Positions 9,117 through 18,121 of a DNA stretch of 64,000 nt are shown piece after piece. How positions within the stretch are numbered: position 1 is the first letter of the stretch; each line of letters starts with the position of its first letter. The DNA comes from Desulforhabdus amnigena (GTDB lineage Bacteria; Desulfobacterota; Syntrophobacteria; Syntrophobacterales; Syntrophobacteraceae): NCBI RefSeq assembly GCF_027925305.1, contig NZ_BSDR01000001.1:1391001-1455000 (forward strand), given 5' to 3'. The notes under the pieces were generated by a model. The model worked only from the letters and a program-made list of their open reading frames with translations, did no database searches and had not been told where the DNA came from. The translations under genes were made by a program, and so were the position numbers.

Positions 9117-10792
9117 GAACCAGCCCCTTCTTTGCTGGGAAGGGCGCATACGAATTCCTCTGCGTCACGCCGCACGACGACAGTGTCTTTCAGCCAGTTT
9201 TCGTCGTCCTTCAGAGGATGGTCCAGGTTGTAGTGCAGTCCTCGGCTCTCTTTTCGTTGAATGGCGCACCGAATGATGAGGTCCGCTACTAGCGCCAGGT
9301 TCTGCAATTCCAGCAAATCCGCATTGATGGGAATGTTTGGCATATGTTCCCGGATTTCCATGCGGATCTGGGCAATATGGTTTTGAGCCAAAGTCAGTCT
9401 TTTGTCTGTTCGCACGATCCCTACGTAGTTCCACATCAACCGCCGAATGATATCCCAATTGTGTGCAATGAGAACCATTTCGCTGAGCATGGGTTCATTC
9501 TGGCTTCCCTTGCCGGCGAAGCATTCCGGTATTTCGGGAAGTTTTCTTTTACGCCATGAATCGATCTGACCGGCACAATCCATGGCGGCTTCATGCCCGT
9601 ACACCATGGCTTCCAGCAAAGAATTACTGGCCAGTCGATTGGCCCCGTGAAGCCCGGTGCAGGCACATTCCCCTATGGCATAGAGACTTTCAATGCTGCT
9701 CCTGCCTTTCTTGTCTGTCAGAATCCCCCCGCACATATAGTGGGCCGCCGGAACTACCGGAATGGGATCAGTGGTAATATCGATCCCCAGAGACAGACAC
9801 TTTTGATAAATATTGGGGAACCTCCGGCGCAGAAAGTCTGCATCCTTGTGGCTGATATCCAGGAAGACACAGTCGTCACCCGTCTTTTTCATTTCTGTGT
9901 CAATGGCCCGGGCGACAATATCCCTGAAAGCCAAATCCTTGAGAGGATGATAGTTCTGCATGAAAGCCCGTCCGCGCTTGTCGATCAATCGCCCCCCTTC
10001 CCCTCGAACGGCTTCGGAAATCAGAAAATTCTTGGCCTGGGGATGATAGAGGCAGGTGGGATGAAATTGGACAAACTCAAGATTTGCGAGGCGGGCGCCG
10101 GCCCGGTAGGCAATGGCTAGCCCATCGCCCGTAGCCACATCCGGGTTGCTCGTATAGAGATAAACCTTGCCGGCTCCTCCTGTGCAGAGCAGGACGGCAT
10201 TGGCAAGAAAGCTGTGTATTTCCTGAGTCTCACTCTCCAGAACATATGCTCCCCGGCAAATATCCTGCTGTTGAATGGAAATGGAACCCGACCTGATGGA
10301 TTGGTGTTGAATGAGAAGATCCAGGACAAGGTGGTTTTCAAAGATATGGATGTTGGGGTTCTCTTCGGCCCTGGCGATGAGAACCTTTTCCACCGCCTGT
10401 CCCGTAAGGTCTTGAGCATGGACGATACGATTGCGGCTATGCCCTCCCTCTCTGCCGAGGTCGAATGCATCGGCTTTGACGGTCCCCCGGTTGAAGGCGA
10501 CCCCCATTTCCACGAGTTCCTGGATCCGTTCAGGTCCACATCGCACAACCATTTGGACCACGTCCTCATGGCAGAGTCCGTCGCCGGCAGTCAGCGTATC
10601 CTGAATATGGAGCTGGAATGAGTCATCCGGACCCAGAACCGAGGCAATTCCCCCCTGGGCATAGTTGGTGCTGGTTTCCAGCTTGTCCTTTTTGGTTACA
10701 ATGGCGACAGTACCGGTGCGCGCTGCCTTGAGAGCAAAAGAAAGTCCGGCGATGCCACTTCCAATCACGAGATAATCAAACTGGTAGTTCAT
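9113..10792 (-). CDS. nadB: L-aspartate oxidase
   Basis: Oxidises L-aspartate to iminoaspartate with FAD, the first step of NAD synthesis; in anaerobes fumarate can be the electron acceptor. The N-terminal dinucleotide fold begins YLVIGSGIAGLSFALKA. TNYAQGGIASVL and GEGGRLIDKRG are typical of the succinate dehydrogenase/NadB flavoprotein family, as are HPTCLY and the GLHGANRLASNSLLEA region. I chose the ATG at 10792 (559 residues) because MNYQFDYLVIG matches usual NadB starts; a GTG at 10831 would add 13 untypical residues. nadA and nadC are not in the window. Confidence 0.95.
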   Translation of the reverse strand: MNYQFDYLVIGSGIAGLSFALKAARTGTVAIVTKKDKLETSTNYAQGGIASVLGPDDSFQLHIQDTLTAGDGLCHEDVVQMVVRCGPERIQELVEMGVAFNRGTVKADAFDLGREGGHSRNRIVHAQDLTGQAVEKVLIARAEENPNIHIFENHLVLDLLIQHQSIRSGSISIQQQDICRGAYVLESETQEIHSFLANAVLLCTGGAGKVYLYTSNPDVATGDGLAIAYRAGARLANLEFVQFHPTCLYHPQAKNFLISEAVRGEGGRLIDKRGRAFMQNYHPLKDLAFRDIVARAIDTEMKKTGDDCVFLDISHKDADFLRRRFPNIYQKCLSLGIDITTDPIPVVPAAHYMCGGILTDKKGRSSIESLYAIGECACTGLHGANRLASNSLLEAMVYGHEAAMDCAGQIDSWRKRKLPEIPECFAGKGSQNEPMLSEMVLIAHNWDIIRRLMWNYVGIVRTDKRLTLAQNHIAQIRMEIREHMPNIPINADLLELQNLALVADLIIRCAIQRKESRGLHYNLDHPLKDDENWLKDTVVVRRDAEEFVCALPSKEGAGS

Positions 10793-11078
10793 TATGAGCT
10801 TCCCATCGAGAACACGAAAGGCGTCACCCACAGGAAGGAGCGCCCCGTGAAGGTTAATTTTCCCTGGCGCTGAATGGCTGAAAACCAGGATCCATACTGA
10901 TGATTCATTGACGGAAAGTCACTCTATTCCATACGGAAGAGCTTGTAAAGACTTCAAACTTCGCTCTTTCACATTATTGTAACGAGGTTGTAACCGAGGG
11001 CAAGGGAACCCATCATCCACTTTTTCACGCAAGATCGTGACTGGGACTAAAAATTCCATGTCATTTCATTTATAATAA

Positions 11079-11190
11079 AAACCTATCCAAAAACCTACCT
11101 CGGCAGTGGACACCCCCCTTTAATTCCCCCCTCGAGGGGGGACCAAGGGGGGTGTCGCAAAGTCCACAGGTGGTTTCTGGATAGGTTCTA
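11079..11190. repeat. Dispersed palindromic element, family A copy 2
   Basis: Ends are AACCTATCC and, on the complement, AGAACCTATCC. The core CCCCCCTCGAGGGGGG is flanked by nested complementary segments (GTGGACA and TGTC...GTCCAC). It is nearly identical to 7264-7379 at both ends, with a shorter central palindrome, and lies between nadB and the HAD hydrolase gene. Confidence 0.75.
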
Positions 11191-11256
11191 AGTATATTTA
11201 AAATTTGAACAAGCTAGGTGAGATAAACCGAAAATTCTAATTCAGGGATTCCGTTC

Positions 11257-11925
11257 ATGAAGCGTGTTTTTCAAAAGCTCCAATTCACGGCTCCACTCCA
11301 GGCCATCGTATTCGATTGTGATGGTGTGCTTTTCGATTCCAAACAAGCCAATGTCAAGTTTTACAGCCACATCCTCGAGCGATTCGGGCGTCCGCCGGTC
11401 AGTCACGAACAGGAAGATTTCATCCACATGTACCCGGTGCGGGAATCCCTGAAGTATTTGTTCGGAGAAGGAGAAGATTTCCAAGCGGCATGGGTCTATC
11501 TCAGGCAAATCGATTTCGGGGCTTTCAATTCGTACCTGCGCCGTGAACCCGGCCTGGTGGAAATTCTGGAAATGGCAAAAGCCAACTTCAGGACGGCTCT
11601 TGCCACCAATAGAATGGTCTCTACGCGGGAACTCCTGGCCCATTTCGATATTGAAAAATATTTCGACCTCGTGGTTTCCGCGTCGGACGTGCGTTATCCG
11701 AAGCCGCATCCCGAAACCATGGAAAAGATACTTGAAACTTTCCGAATTTCGCCGGCACAGGTCCTCTATGTGGGAGATTCTGCGGTGGACGAGGCACTAG
11801 CGGAAGCTACCGGAGTTTTTTTCGTGGCATACAAGAACGAAAATCTCAAGGCGCATATGCATATCCACCATTTTCAGGAACTCCAGCCGGTGCTCTTGTC
11901 TCAAAGGCCCGTTTCAGGAGGTTAA
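11257..11925 (+). CDS. HAD-superfamily hydrolase, phosphoglycolate-phosphatase-like
   Basis: A 222-residue HAD phosphatase with all four motifs. Motif I is FDCDGVLFDS (about residues 19-28) with the nucleophilic and acid/base Asp. Motif II is ALATNRM, motif III is the Lys in YPKPHPE, and motif IV is VGDSAVDEA. The helical cap between motifs I and II resembles Gph/PGMB-type enzymes. The substrate cannot be read from sequence; phosphoglycolate or another sugar phosphate is likely. It lies 7 nt before the TraB-like gene and is probably co-translated with it. Confidence 0.88.
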   Translation: MKRVFQKLQFTAPLQAIVFDCDGVLFDSKQANVKFYSHILERFGRPPVSHEQEDFIHMYPVRESLKYLFGEGEDFQAAWVYLRQIDFGAFNSYLRREPGLVEILEMAKANFRTALATNRMVSTRELLAHFDIEKYFDLVVSASDVRYPKPHPETMEKILETFRISPAQVLYVGDSAVDEALAEATGVFFVAYKNENLKAHMHIHHFQELQPVLLSQRPVSGG

Positions 11926-11932
11926 AAAGACA

Positions 11933-12721
11933 GTGAAAGCACGCGGGATACCTCTGCGCATTCTTCAATCTGTACGGGAAAACAAGGAAAATCTCTCCAG
12001 GCTCATTCTTCTCGGCACCGTTCATAATGATCCGCAGGGATTCAAAAGGCTCAGGGAATTTCTTGAAAGGGAAAAACCCGATTGCATCCTTGTCGAACTC
12101 AGCCCTTATGCTCTGAGATACCGTTTACGCCACCAGCGCTATTTGCATAAGACTCTGACCCGGAACCTCAGAAGTGCGGCTGCAGAATCCAACGTTCCTC
12201 TGATCGAGGCCTTTCAGCACCCGGAGGTAGCGGCCATCAGGAGGCAGATCAGCTTACCTATGGAATACAGGGCTGCTGCATCTTACGCCCAAACAGGGTT
12301 GAGCGGCGTGTTTCCGGTGGATTATTCCCTTTTCAGTCGCAAATGGATCGCTACCTGGCCGGAACTCCTCTCTCCCCGGAACCTCTGCATACTCCTCACC
12401 CAACCGTCGACCACTCGATCCATTTCCACTATTTATGACCTGGCTGCACGCTCCATGAAAAAAAATGCCTCTCCATCAATATTCTATGAAACGACTTTTC
12501 AAAAGAGTGAAAAAGATCCTTTATGGGCCGAGAGAGAGTACCACATGGCGATGCGGATCATCCATGTATTGCGCGCCTTTTCTCCCAAAAATCCGGTTTA
12601 TCTGGGTGGATGGTGGCATCTTACCTCGGGCGGCCCGACCTCCACTCTGCGGGATTTCCTCGGAGTAGAACCTTCCAAATGCTTTTTGTTGGACCGGTCG
12701 CACATCGCTACAAACAGGTAG
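11933..12721 (+). CDS. TraB/PrgY/GumN-superfamily-like protein
   Basis: A 262-residue protein starting at GTG, 7 nt after the HAD gene. Family-like features are LILLGTVHNDPQGFKRLREFL (about residues 24-44), with the GTVH motif, DCILVELSPY (about 51-60), with the conserved VE, and EREYHMAMRI near residue 202. In the Tiki/TraB group the conserved His and Glu residues are proposed metal-dependent hydrolase residues. I see no clear membrane segment. The assignment rests on short motifs, and the physiological role is unknown. Confidence 0.6.
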   Translation: MKARGIPLRILQSVRENKENLSRLILLGTVHNDPQGFKRLREFLEREKPDCILVELSPYALRYRLRHQRYLHKTLTRNLRSAAAESNVPLIEAFQHPEVAAIRRQISLPMEYRAAASYAQTGLSGVFPVDYSLFSRKWIATWPELLSPRNLCILLTQPSTTRSISTIYDLAARSMKKNASPSIFYETTFQKSEKDPLWAEREYHMAMRIIHVLRAFSPKNPVYLGGWWHLTSGGPTSTLRDFLGVEPSKCFLLDRSHIATNR

Positions 12722-12845
12722 ATCAGGAACCCTGAACCCTGTGAGGAGGCTTTTGATTCCTTTCCTTATATCTGAAGACAGCAATGCCGATTGCTTTTTT
12801 TGCCAAAAGGTGTTACTTAACAAACCTCATTTTGATTCACAAAAA

Positions 12846-13078
12846 TGCCCTTGGTCGTGCTAGGTGGGGAGTTAGCGGTGCCTTGTAACCCGAAATCCGC
12901 TTAGCGGGGCTGAATTCCCTTTGAAGGGCGTGGGCTGGTACAGCCGTTTCTAATTTTGGCGTCGATTGGACACTGCGCAACAGACGAATATGAACCCCGT
13001 CAGGTCCGGAAGGAAGCAGCGGTAAGTATCCCCGGCTGTGTCGTGGTCTACTCTAATCAGATGCCAGAAGGTGGGCGG
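12846..13078 (+). ncRNA. ffs: Signal recognition particle RNA (long bacterial form)
   Basis: The hallmark domain IV hairpin is present around 12996-13030 (CCCCGTCAGGTCCGGAAGGAAGCAGC in pieces: GTCAGGTCCGGAAGG, then AAGCAGC). The upstream part, GTGCTAGGTGGGGAGTTAGCGGTGCC in pieces (near 12859), is typical of the longer SRP RNAs of several bacterial groups. Flanking genes end and begin outside it. The ends were placed by motif position and are uncertain by some 10-20 nt. Confidence 0.85.
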
Positions 13079-13248
13079 TTGATTTCCACTCGGTTCGACA
13101 AAGGGTGCACGGCCAGGGACTCTATATCCCTTCCTTCAGATTTCCTATCATTCTCGCCAAGAACAGCCGACCGCATAGTAGAAAACTTTTGTTTTTCAAG
13201 GGGTCACCCTGAAATACTTCTGCCTGCCAGGATGAGATATCCGACGGT

Positions 13249-14247
13249 TCATTCTCTCAGGGTGAGGTTCGATGTCATGACTCCGTAAATCACGATCAAC
13301 AGGGAAACAGAGTAGGAAAGCAGGGAAACCAGCGTCAACCTGCGTTGAAGGGATGGAACCACCCCCTTGAGAGTCTCTATAGTGGAAAAAGGACCGATCA
13401 CTCCCACCGCCAACCCGGATACCCCCCCCGCAAGAAAAGCGATATAGAGCGGATATCCCACATAGAGATACTCCTTTTGCAGGAGGCAGAAGGGACAGTG
13501 ATGTGTGGGCAGTTCATAAAAATAGAGGCCAATGAAAGAAATCAGGGAGGCTATGCCGGCCAGAAAGTTCAAAAAGGCCACGAAAGAAAAGGTATAGGCC
13601 CCTTTTCCCCTTTTATAAAAGTGAATTCCCAAACCGATGGTAATGGCCATGCAGAGGTAATAAACCGTTTCAACCGCGAGGGGAGGCAAAGCAATGATAC
13701 CCGAGACCACCCCTTCGGCATCGGAAGTAAAAAGCGTGCCGCAGCAGGAAGTGATGATATTCGGCTGCAGACCGAAGAAATAGGCCGCCTGCAGAATTGT
13801 TTCTGCAACGATGAACGGGGTGATGAAGAGCAGTAAAGCATATTTCTTGCGAATGAGGGGATAGTCGTACGCCCTGTTGTCCGTAAAATTCAGCACCAAC
13901 CAGAGGCCCGCAAGAATAAAATTAAATATTTTCAATATGATGGTTGGATACCCCCATCGATTGACATTGAGAGACCCCGCAGCGCACATTGCTCCGACAA
14001 AAAGAGGCGCCAGACGGTCGACCGTATAAATGAACAGGAAGAACGAAAAGAGCTGAAAAGCGAAAGAATGGCTGATCAATGAGGAGATGAGATAGGTTCT
14101 TCTCTCGAGGTTGAGTTGAAGTTCGCTGCCGCTTTGGATATCCCAATTCCTGACGATCCGCACCGCATGGAACGCTGAGTAAAGCAGCATGAGACCGACT
14201 CCAAAAGAACCCATGAGAAGCCCCAGGATGGGAGCATGAAACACCAT
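13249..14247 (-). CDS. Polytopic membrane protein with DsbB-like CPFC motif, in NosL/ABC cluster
   Basis: No family recognised. Of 332 residues, about eight hydrophobic segments are visible. Striking cysteines are C88 (GAMCAAG), the pair C168-C169 (SCCGTLF) and C251/C254 in HHCPFCLLQKEYLY. The CPxC-x-x-Q(K/R) pattern resembles the quinone-proximal CxxC of DsbB-type thiol oxidoreductases, and the adjacent His pair could bind metal. This is motif similarity only. An AAGGAA ribosome-binding site precedes the ATG. It is the last gene of the nosL-permease-ATPase cluster but is separated from the ATPase by a repeat element. Confidence 0.7.
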   Translation of the reverse strand: MVFHAPILGLLMGSFGVGLMLLYSAFHAVRIVRNWDIQSGSELQLNLERRTYLISSLISHSFAFQLFSFFLFIYTVDRLAPLFVGAMCAAGSLNVNRWGYPTIILKIFNFILAGLWLVLNFTDNRAYDYPLIRKKYALLLFITPFIVAETILQAAYFFGLQPNIITSCCGTLFTSDAEGVVSGIIALPPLAVETVYYLCMAITIGLGIHFYKRGKGAYTFSFVAFLNFLAGIASLISFIGLYFYELPTHHCPFCLLQKEYLYVGYPLYIAFLAGGVSGLAVGVIGPFSTIETLKGVVPSLQRRLTLVSLLSYSVSLLIVIYGVMTSNLTLRE

Positions 14248-14292
14248 GAGAAATTCCTTTCAAAAGCCATTTTCTCTCAAAAAAAATACGCC

Positions 14293-14406
14293 AAGAGCCT
14301 ATCAGGACACTTCAAATGGATTTTGGAACACTCTTTAGCTCCCTCACGGAGAAGGAAATTGAAGGGGGCTCTCCGTCGCCAAGGATAAATTTTCGGACAG
14401 GCTCTT
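14293..14406. repeat. Family A-related repeat, diverged copy
   Basis: Outer ends match family A: AAGAGCCTATC at the left and, on the complement, AAGAGCCTGTCC at the right. The interior differs from the TCGA-centred copies. It lies between the ATPase gene and the DsbB-like membrane protein gene of the same cluster. Confidence 0.5.
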
Positions 14407-14515
14407 AATTGCGACATGGTCATATTAATCACTGAGACAGAGAGGGTGCAAAGACAGACTCTCGGATGAAATTTCCTTGTTCCCCGTGGTTCACATAAAA
14501 TCTGACAATGTCAAG

Positions 14516-15199
14516 TTAAGAAAGTCTTGAATCGACCAATTCTCCATCCCTCATGGCGACGACCCGGTTTACTACGGCTGCTTCGTGGACGATGGGGTCA
14601 TGGCTCGCAATGAGGATGGTTTTCCCTTCCTCCTTGAGATCACCGAGGATTGCCATGAATTCCCTGGAAAGCTTCGTATCCAGGTGAGCTGTCGGTTCGT
14701 CGGCGATGATCACCGGCGGATCGTTGATCAGCGCCCTTGAAATGGCCACCCGCTGTGCCTCCCCTCCCGAGAGCCATTCGATTTTAGAACTTGATTTATT
14801 TACCAGCCCAAAAATATCCAATAATTTCAGTGCCCTAATCTTGAGAGAAGCATAGCGTTCCCCTGTGGGATAAGCGGGTATCATGACATTTTCAAGAACC
14901 GTGATCCCCTTGATAAGATTGTACTGCTGGAAGATGAAGCCAAAGGTCCCGCGCCTGATCTCGGCGAGAAACCTTTCAGGAAGGCTGGTGATTTCCCTAT
15001 CCATGAGCGTAATGCGTCCCGCGGAGGGTCTTGCCATGCACCCCAGGATGCTCAGAAGGGTCGTTTTTCCCGACCCGCTCGGTCCCGTCAAAGCTATGAC
15101 CTGATGGGCATCAATAGACATGGTGATTCCTCGAAGCGCAACAAACTCGTTGGGTTTCCCCGCGTTGAACACTTTCCTGACGGCATTCAGGTGAATCAT
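14516..15199 (-). CDS. ABC transporter ATP-binding protein, LolD/MacB type
   Basis: A 227-residue ATPase with Walker A GPSGSGKTTLL (about residues 39-49), Q-loop FIFQQYNLI, signature LSGGEAQRVAISRAL, Walker B VIIADEPTAHLD and switch His in IASHDP. Length and the GSGKTTLLSILG pattern place it with ATPases that serve FtsX/MacB-type mechanotransmitting permeases rather than importers. Such a permease (15449-16582) lies directly upstream on the same strand. It probably powers conformational work on a periplasmic substrate linked to the neighbouring NosL proteins. Confidence 0.92.
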   Translation of the reverse strand: MIHLNAVRKVFNAGKPNEFVALRGITMSIDAHQVIALTGPSGSGKTTLLSILGCMARPSAGRITLMDREITSLPERFLAEIRRGTFGFIFQQYNLIKGITVLENVMIPAYPTGERYASLKIRALKLLDIFGLVNKSSSKIEWLSGGEAQRVAISRALINDPPVIIADEPTAHLDTKLSREFMAILGDLKEEGKTILIASHDPIVHEAAVVNRVVAMRDGELVDSRLS

Positions 15200-15248
15200 A
15201 GTATGTTTCCCTTTTATGATGAGTGGGCTGGATTAAAACTTTGCTTCA

Positions 15249-15366
15249 GAGGCTGTCTGAAAATTCCTCTGCTTGGGAGCCGAACCTGCTTCGATTCCCC
15301 CCTTCAGGGGGCCTCTCACTTGATGGATTCCCGCGCAGGCTTTCAGTAAAATGCGGCCGGGACAGC
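15249..15366. repeat. Possible degenerate inverted-repeat element
   Basis: GAGGCTGTCTGAAAA at the left and GGGACAGCC at the right are loosely complementary. The interior holds CCCCCCTTCAGGGGG, reminiscent of the family A core. It occupies most of the 249-bp gap between the permease and ATPase genes. Assignment to family A is tentative. Confidence 0.3.
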
Positions 15367-15448
15367 CGCGCTCCCAGGAAGCCGATTTTATCCGTACAGG
15401 GCATTATGGATCACACATGGTCGGTTTCCATATCCCCCGGCATCGATC

Positions 15449-16582
15449 TCATGCCCGCATCACTGAATCCGGATCGATCGTGGCCGCTCTCCAGGAGGGA
15501 ATGATGGTCGTCACCGTATAGGGAACGACAGTGAGGAAGAACATGGATGAAAGATGGTGCAAGTTGATGAAGGGGGTGAGTCGAAAATGAGGATAAAGGG
15601 TGGACCACCCCTTGACAGTGGATTCAAAAAGGATGAAAGACCCGAAAAATACATGAACATAAGCCAATAAAATCCCAAGGGAAAAAGCGGAGGAAGATAT
15701 CAAGACCCCTTCCCAGAATTTCATGGTCAGAATATCGGAGGTTTCCCATCCTAATGCTTTCAAGGTGCCGATCTCTCTTTTCTCCTCCGCACTGAGTCCT
15801 GTCGCCTTGTCCCAGGCCAGGATGACGAAAGCAAAGGCGGCCCCGGACAGAATGACGATCAAGAGCCCTCCCCGCCAGTCAAGAACAGCATCGTAGGTCC
15901 TGGATATTTCCTCTCTCAGTATGGGACGCGTGTCCGGAAAAAGCTGTTTGATTTTAGTCGCAATGGTAGGAAGTTCGCGCGTATTCCTCACGGTCAGGAC
16001 CAAATCCGTGGCCATACCTTCCGGCAGAGAGAAGATCTTTCTGAAATCGGCCTCTGAAATCAATATGAGGTCGGAAGAGACCAGTTCCGATTCCGCTGAA
16101 AAAACATCCTTGATCTTCAGAAAAAGATACGAGCCGTCATAAGTCTTGAAAGGGATGGCTTTATTTTCCTTCACAAGGAGGCTTCGCACCACGCCGTTTC
16201 CAACGGAGATCAACCCGGGCGTATCGTGGATGTCCTCCTTGACAACCAGTGTATAGTTGGCGCCGTTGGTCGCATCGTAGTAATAACCCCAGAGCCTGGA
16301 TTTTACGGACTGAACTCCTCTGATCTCTTTAATGGCGTCCATATGGCTGACGGGTATCAGATCATGCCGGCCTGCGACCAGTCTTTGGACGACCATCTCG
16401 GGAGTATCCGTCAAAACCAGGGCCGCTTCCCTCTTCATGGAATTCGTAAGAAACATTACGGATGCCACCAGGAATATGACAAAGGTATAGACCACCAAGA
16501 GCGAGATATTCTTGCCTTTTCTTCTCAGGAGGGAAGAAAGCGTGTAATCGATGATGTATTTTTGTTTTTCGAAAGAAGGCAT
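15449..16582 (-). CDS. ABC transporter permease, FtsX/MacB type
   Basis: A 377-residue protein with the four-segment layout of the FtsX/MacB family. Segment 1 is at about 27-47. A roughly 190-residue periplasmic domain follows, then three C-terminal segments at about 242-262, 290-315 and 345-365. The conserved cytoplasmic stretch EEKREIGTLKALGWETSDIL (about residues 270-289) is the coupling-helix region of the family. The ATG is 4 nt after the stop of the small anchored protein. In NosL-bearing clusters such permeases are thought to act in metal-centre assembly, but the substrate here is unknown. Confidence 0.88.
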   Translation of the reverse strand: MPSFEKQKYIIDYTLSSLLRRKGKNISLLVVYTFVIFLVASVMFLTNSMKREAALVLTDTPEMVVQRLVAGRHDLIPVSHMDAIKEIRGVQSVKSRLWGYYYDATNGANYTLVVKEDIHDTPGLISVGNGVVRSLLVKENKAIPFKTYDGSYLFLKIKDVFSAESELVSSDLILISEADFRKIFSLPEGMATDLVLTVRNTRELPTIATKIKQLFPDTRPILREEISRTYDAVLDWRGGLLIVILSGAAFAFVILAWDKATGLSAEEKREIGTLKALGWETSDILTMKFWEGVLISSSAFSLGILLAYVHVFFGSFILFESTVKGWSTLYPHFRLTPFINLHHLSSMFFLTVVPYTVTTIIPSWRAATIDPDSVMRA

Positions 16583-16586
16583 GCTC

Positions 16587-16895
16587 TCACCGAATACTCT
16601 TGTGTTTCAAATGCGGAGGCAGTGGCATTACGGAACCGGACGGAAAGTGTTCGAAGGAGAGGGGATGATCCTGAAACGGAGTGTTCAAGTCGGCCATGGT
16701 GGGATGGCGGGTATAGCGCGCATCTGTAAAAAGGCACAAATCGGTCAACTGAAGTTTCCCAACCAGTTCCCTCTTTTCGTCGAAAAGAGGCGCGCTCTTT
16801 TTTTGCGTGATGGACGCATGAGCGAACATCAGCCCCATCAAGACGCAATTCACTATGAAAAAGATAAAAAGGACGTGAGACTTCCTTTCGAACAT
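16587..16895 (-). CDS. Small single-span protein of the NosL/ABC cluster
   Basis: No family recognised. A 102-residue protein with an N-terminal membrane segment (about 8-27; a signal anchor or uncleaved signal) and a soluble, probably periplasmic remainder rich in Pro and His (MADLNTPFQDHPLSFEHFPSG, PLPPHLKHK). Translation is probably coupled to nosL, since the nosL stop and this ATG overlap as TGATG. The permease gene starts 4 nt after its end. The tight packing argues it is a working part of the cluster. His/Met residues in the tail would suit metal binding, which is inference. Confidence 0.65.
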   Translation of the reverse strand: MFERKSHVLFIFFIVNCVLMGLMFAHASITQKKSAPLFDEKRELVGKLQLTDLCLFTDARYTRHPTMADLNTPFQDHPLSFEHFPSGSVMPLPPHLKHKSIR

Positions 16896-17368
16896 CAGTC
16901 CAGACTCTTTAAGATATCATGGGTGATTTCATCGAATTTATACAGTGCCTTACCACTATGATCCACCATGAATTCCCGGGCATCCTCTTCCTTTTCAAAG
17001 GGGATCAGTTCCTTGCCCATGGGGCCATAGATATCGCTTCCCACGACATAACAAGCCTTGAAGGCGTCGATCAGATTCAAAGAATAATAATCCGTCACGT
17101 AGAGAGCTCCGATATCTGCCTTTTTTTTGGATGGGTTGTATTTCTCTATATGGAAGTAATATTTGAGCATATCCTTGACACCATCGAACATGGCATAAGT
17201 CCCGTCCTGGAAAAGGATCTCTGCGACAAAATCGGGATACTTGTGAACAAACATCCCACAAACCGGGCATTTATCCCGTTCGGTGGGCGTGATGGGCTTC
17301 ATGTCGCCGGCCAATCCACCCGGAGCTGCCATCAGAAGAGCAAAAACGACGATCCATAAAATTTTCAC
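16895..17368 (-). CDS. NosL-family protein, copy 1
   Basis: NosL proteins are periplasmic Cu(I)-binding proteins first known from nitrous oxide reductase maturation. This 157-residue copy has a signal peptide (MKILWIVVFALLMAAPGGLAG) without a lipobox. It has the family motif DKCPVCGMFVHKYPDF (about residues 32-47; CxxCGM), and an Asp/Tyr-rich core with a Met-containing segment (YGPMGKELIPF). No nosZ, nosD, nosF or nosY is nearby, so it probably serves another target. It overlaps the next small gene by 1 nt, and a second NosL gene lies 116 nt upstream. Confidence 0.88.
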   Translation of the reverse strand: MKILWIVVFALLMAAPGGLAGDMKPITPTERDKCPVCGMFVHKYPDFVAEILFQDGTYAMFDGVKDMLKYYFHIEKYNPSKKKADIGALYVTDYYSLNLIDAFKACYVVGSDIYGPMGKELIPFEKEEDAREFMVDHSGKALYKFDEITHDILKSLD

Positions 17369-17484
17369 CGATTTTCCTTTCCTTCGTAATGCGATTCGCC
17401 CTTATCTTGCAAGCCACCCGGAAAAGCCACCCCAGCTTCCGAACCATTGCCGCAAGTTATCTCCACTGGCACAGAGATTTCCCC

Positions 17485-18006
17485 CTACTGCTTTTTCTGT
17501 TCCATCTGCATCTTCCTCATTCTTCTCTTCTCGCGAATCATCTTCGTATCCGAATACATATCTTCGTAGGTCGCTTTCATTACGTCATCGAAAGAAGCCG
17601 GAACGCCACCGTTTTCTTCGATGAATTTTAAAGCGTCCTCTTTCGTCGCGAACGCCCATTTGGCATTCCTGGTCATGACCCCCGGTTTGTTCCCGCCGAT
17701 GACCCAGAAAGCGGTTTCGGCATCGATGAGCTTCCTGGTGTTATAATCTCCCACTTGAATCGATTGGGGAGTTTTGTCTATTTTTTCCGCCAGGTCAATC
17801 GCCGCACAATGAACGCTGCAAGTACCGAGAGTGGTTCCATCATCAAACTCTATGAAGATTCTGCTGTGAGCGAACATCTTTCGGTCCATTCCACAGTGTA
17901 TGCAAGAGGGATACATCTGGATGTCGGCCGATTCTTCAGCGAACGCTCCCGAACTGGTGACAAAGAACGCAAACATAATGCAAAAAGCAAAAATTCCTTT
18001 TTTCAC
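17485..18006 (-). CDS. NosL-family protein, copy 2
   Basis: A 173-residue NosL-like protein. I chose the GTG at 18006 because it follows a GGAGG ribosome-binding site and starts a clean signal peptide (VKKGIFAFCIMFAFFV to GAFA). Longer readings to 18072 add an untypical charged leader. Metal-site candidates are CIHCGMDRKMFAHSR (CxxCGM, about residues 35-49) and a later GTCSVHCAAIDLA, a second Cys/His cluster that copy 1 lacks. The C-terminus is highly basic and Met-rich (KRRMRKMQMEQKKQ). It is the first gene of the cluster. Confidence 0.85.
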   Translation of the reverse strand: MKKGIFAFCIMFAFFVTSSGAFAEESADIQMYPSCIHCGMDRKMFAHSRIFIEFDDGTTLGTCSVHCAAIDLAEKIDKTPQSIQVGDYNTRKLIDAETAFWVIGGNKPGVMTRNAKWAFATKEDALKFIEENGGVPASFDDVMKATYEDMYSDTKMIREKRRMRKMQMEQKKQ

Positions 18007-18121
18007 TTCGAAGTCCTCCTTCTTTTTGTAAAAATCGAAGTATCCCTCCTGGAATCGAAAACGAGATGCCACAAGGCGGTTTTTTCGTTCGAAAATGCAG
18101 CCTTTCCACTCTCAACGTTCA

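Noticed and set aside
13249-18006. Interpretation of the NosL/ABC cluster as a nitrous oxide reductase operon
   Set aside because: nosZ, nosR, nosD and the NosY-type permease are absent; the permease is of the FtsX/MacB type.
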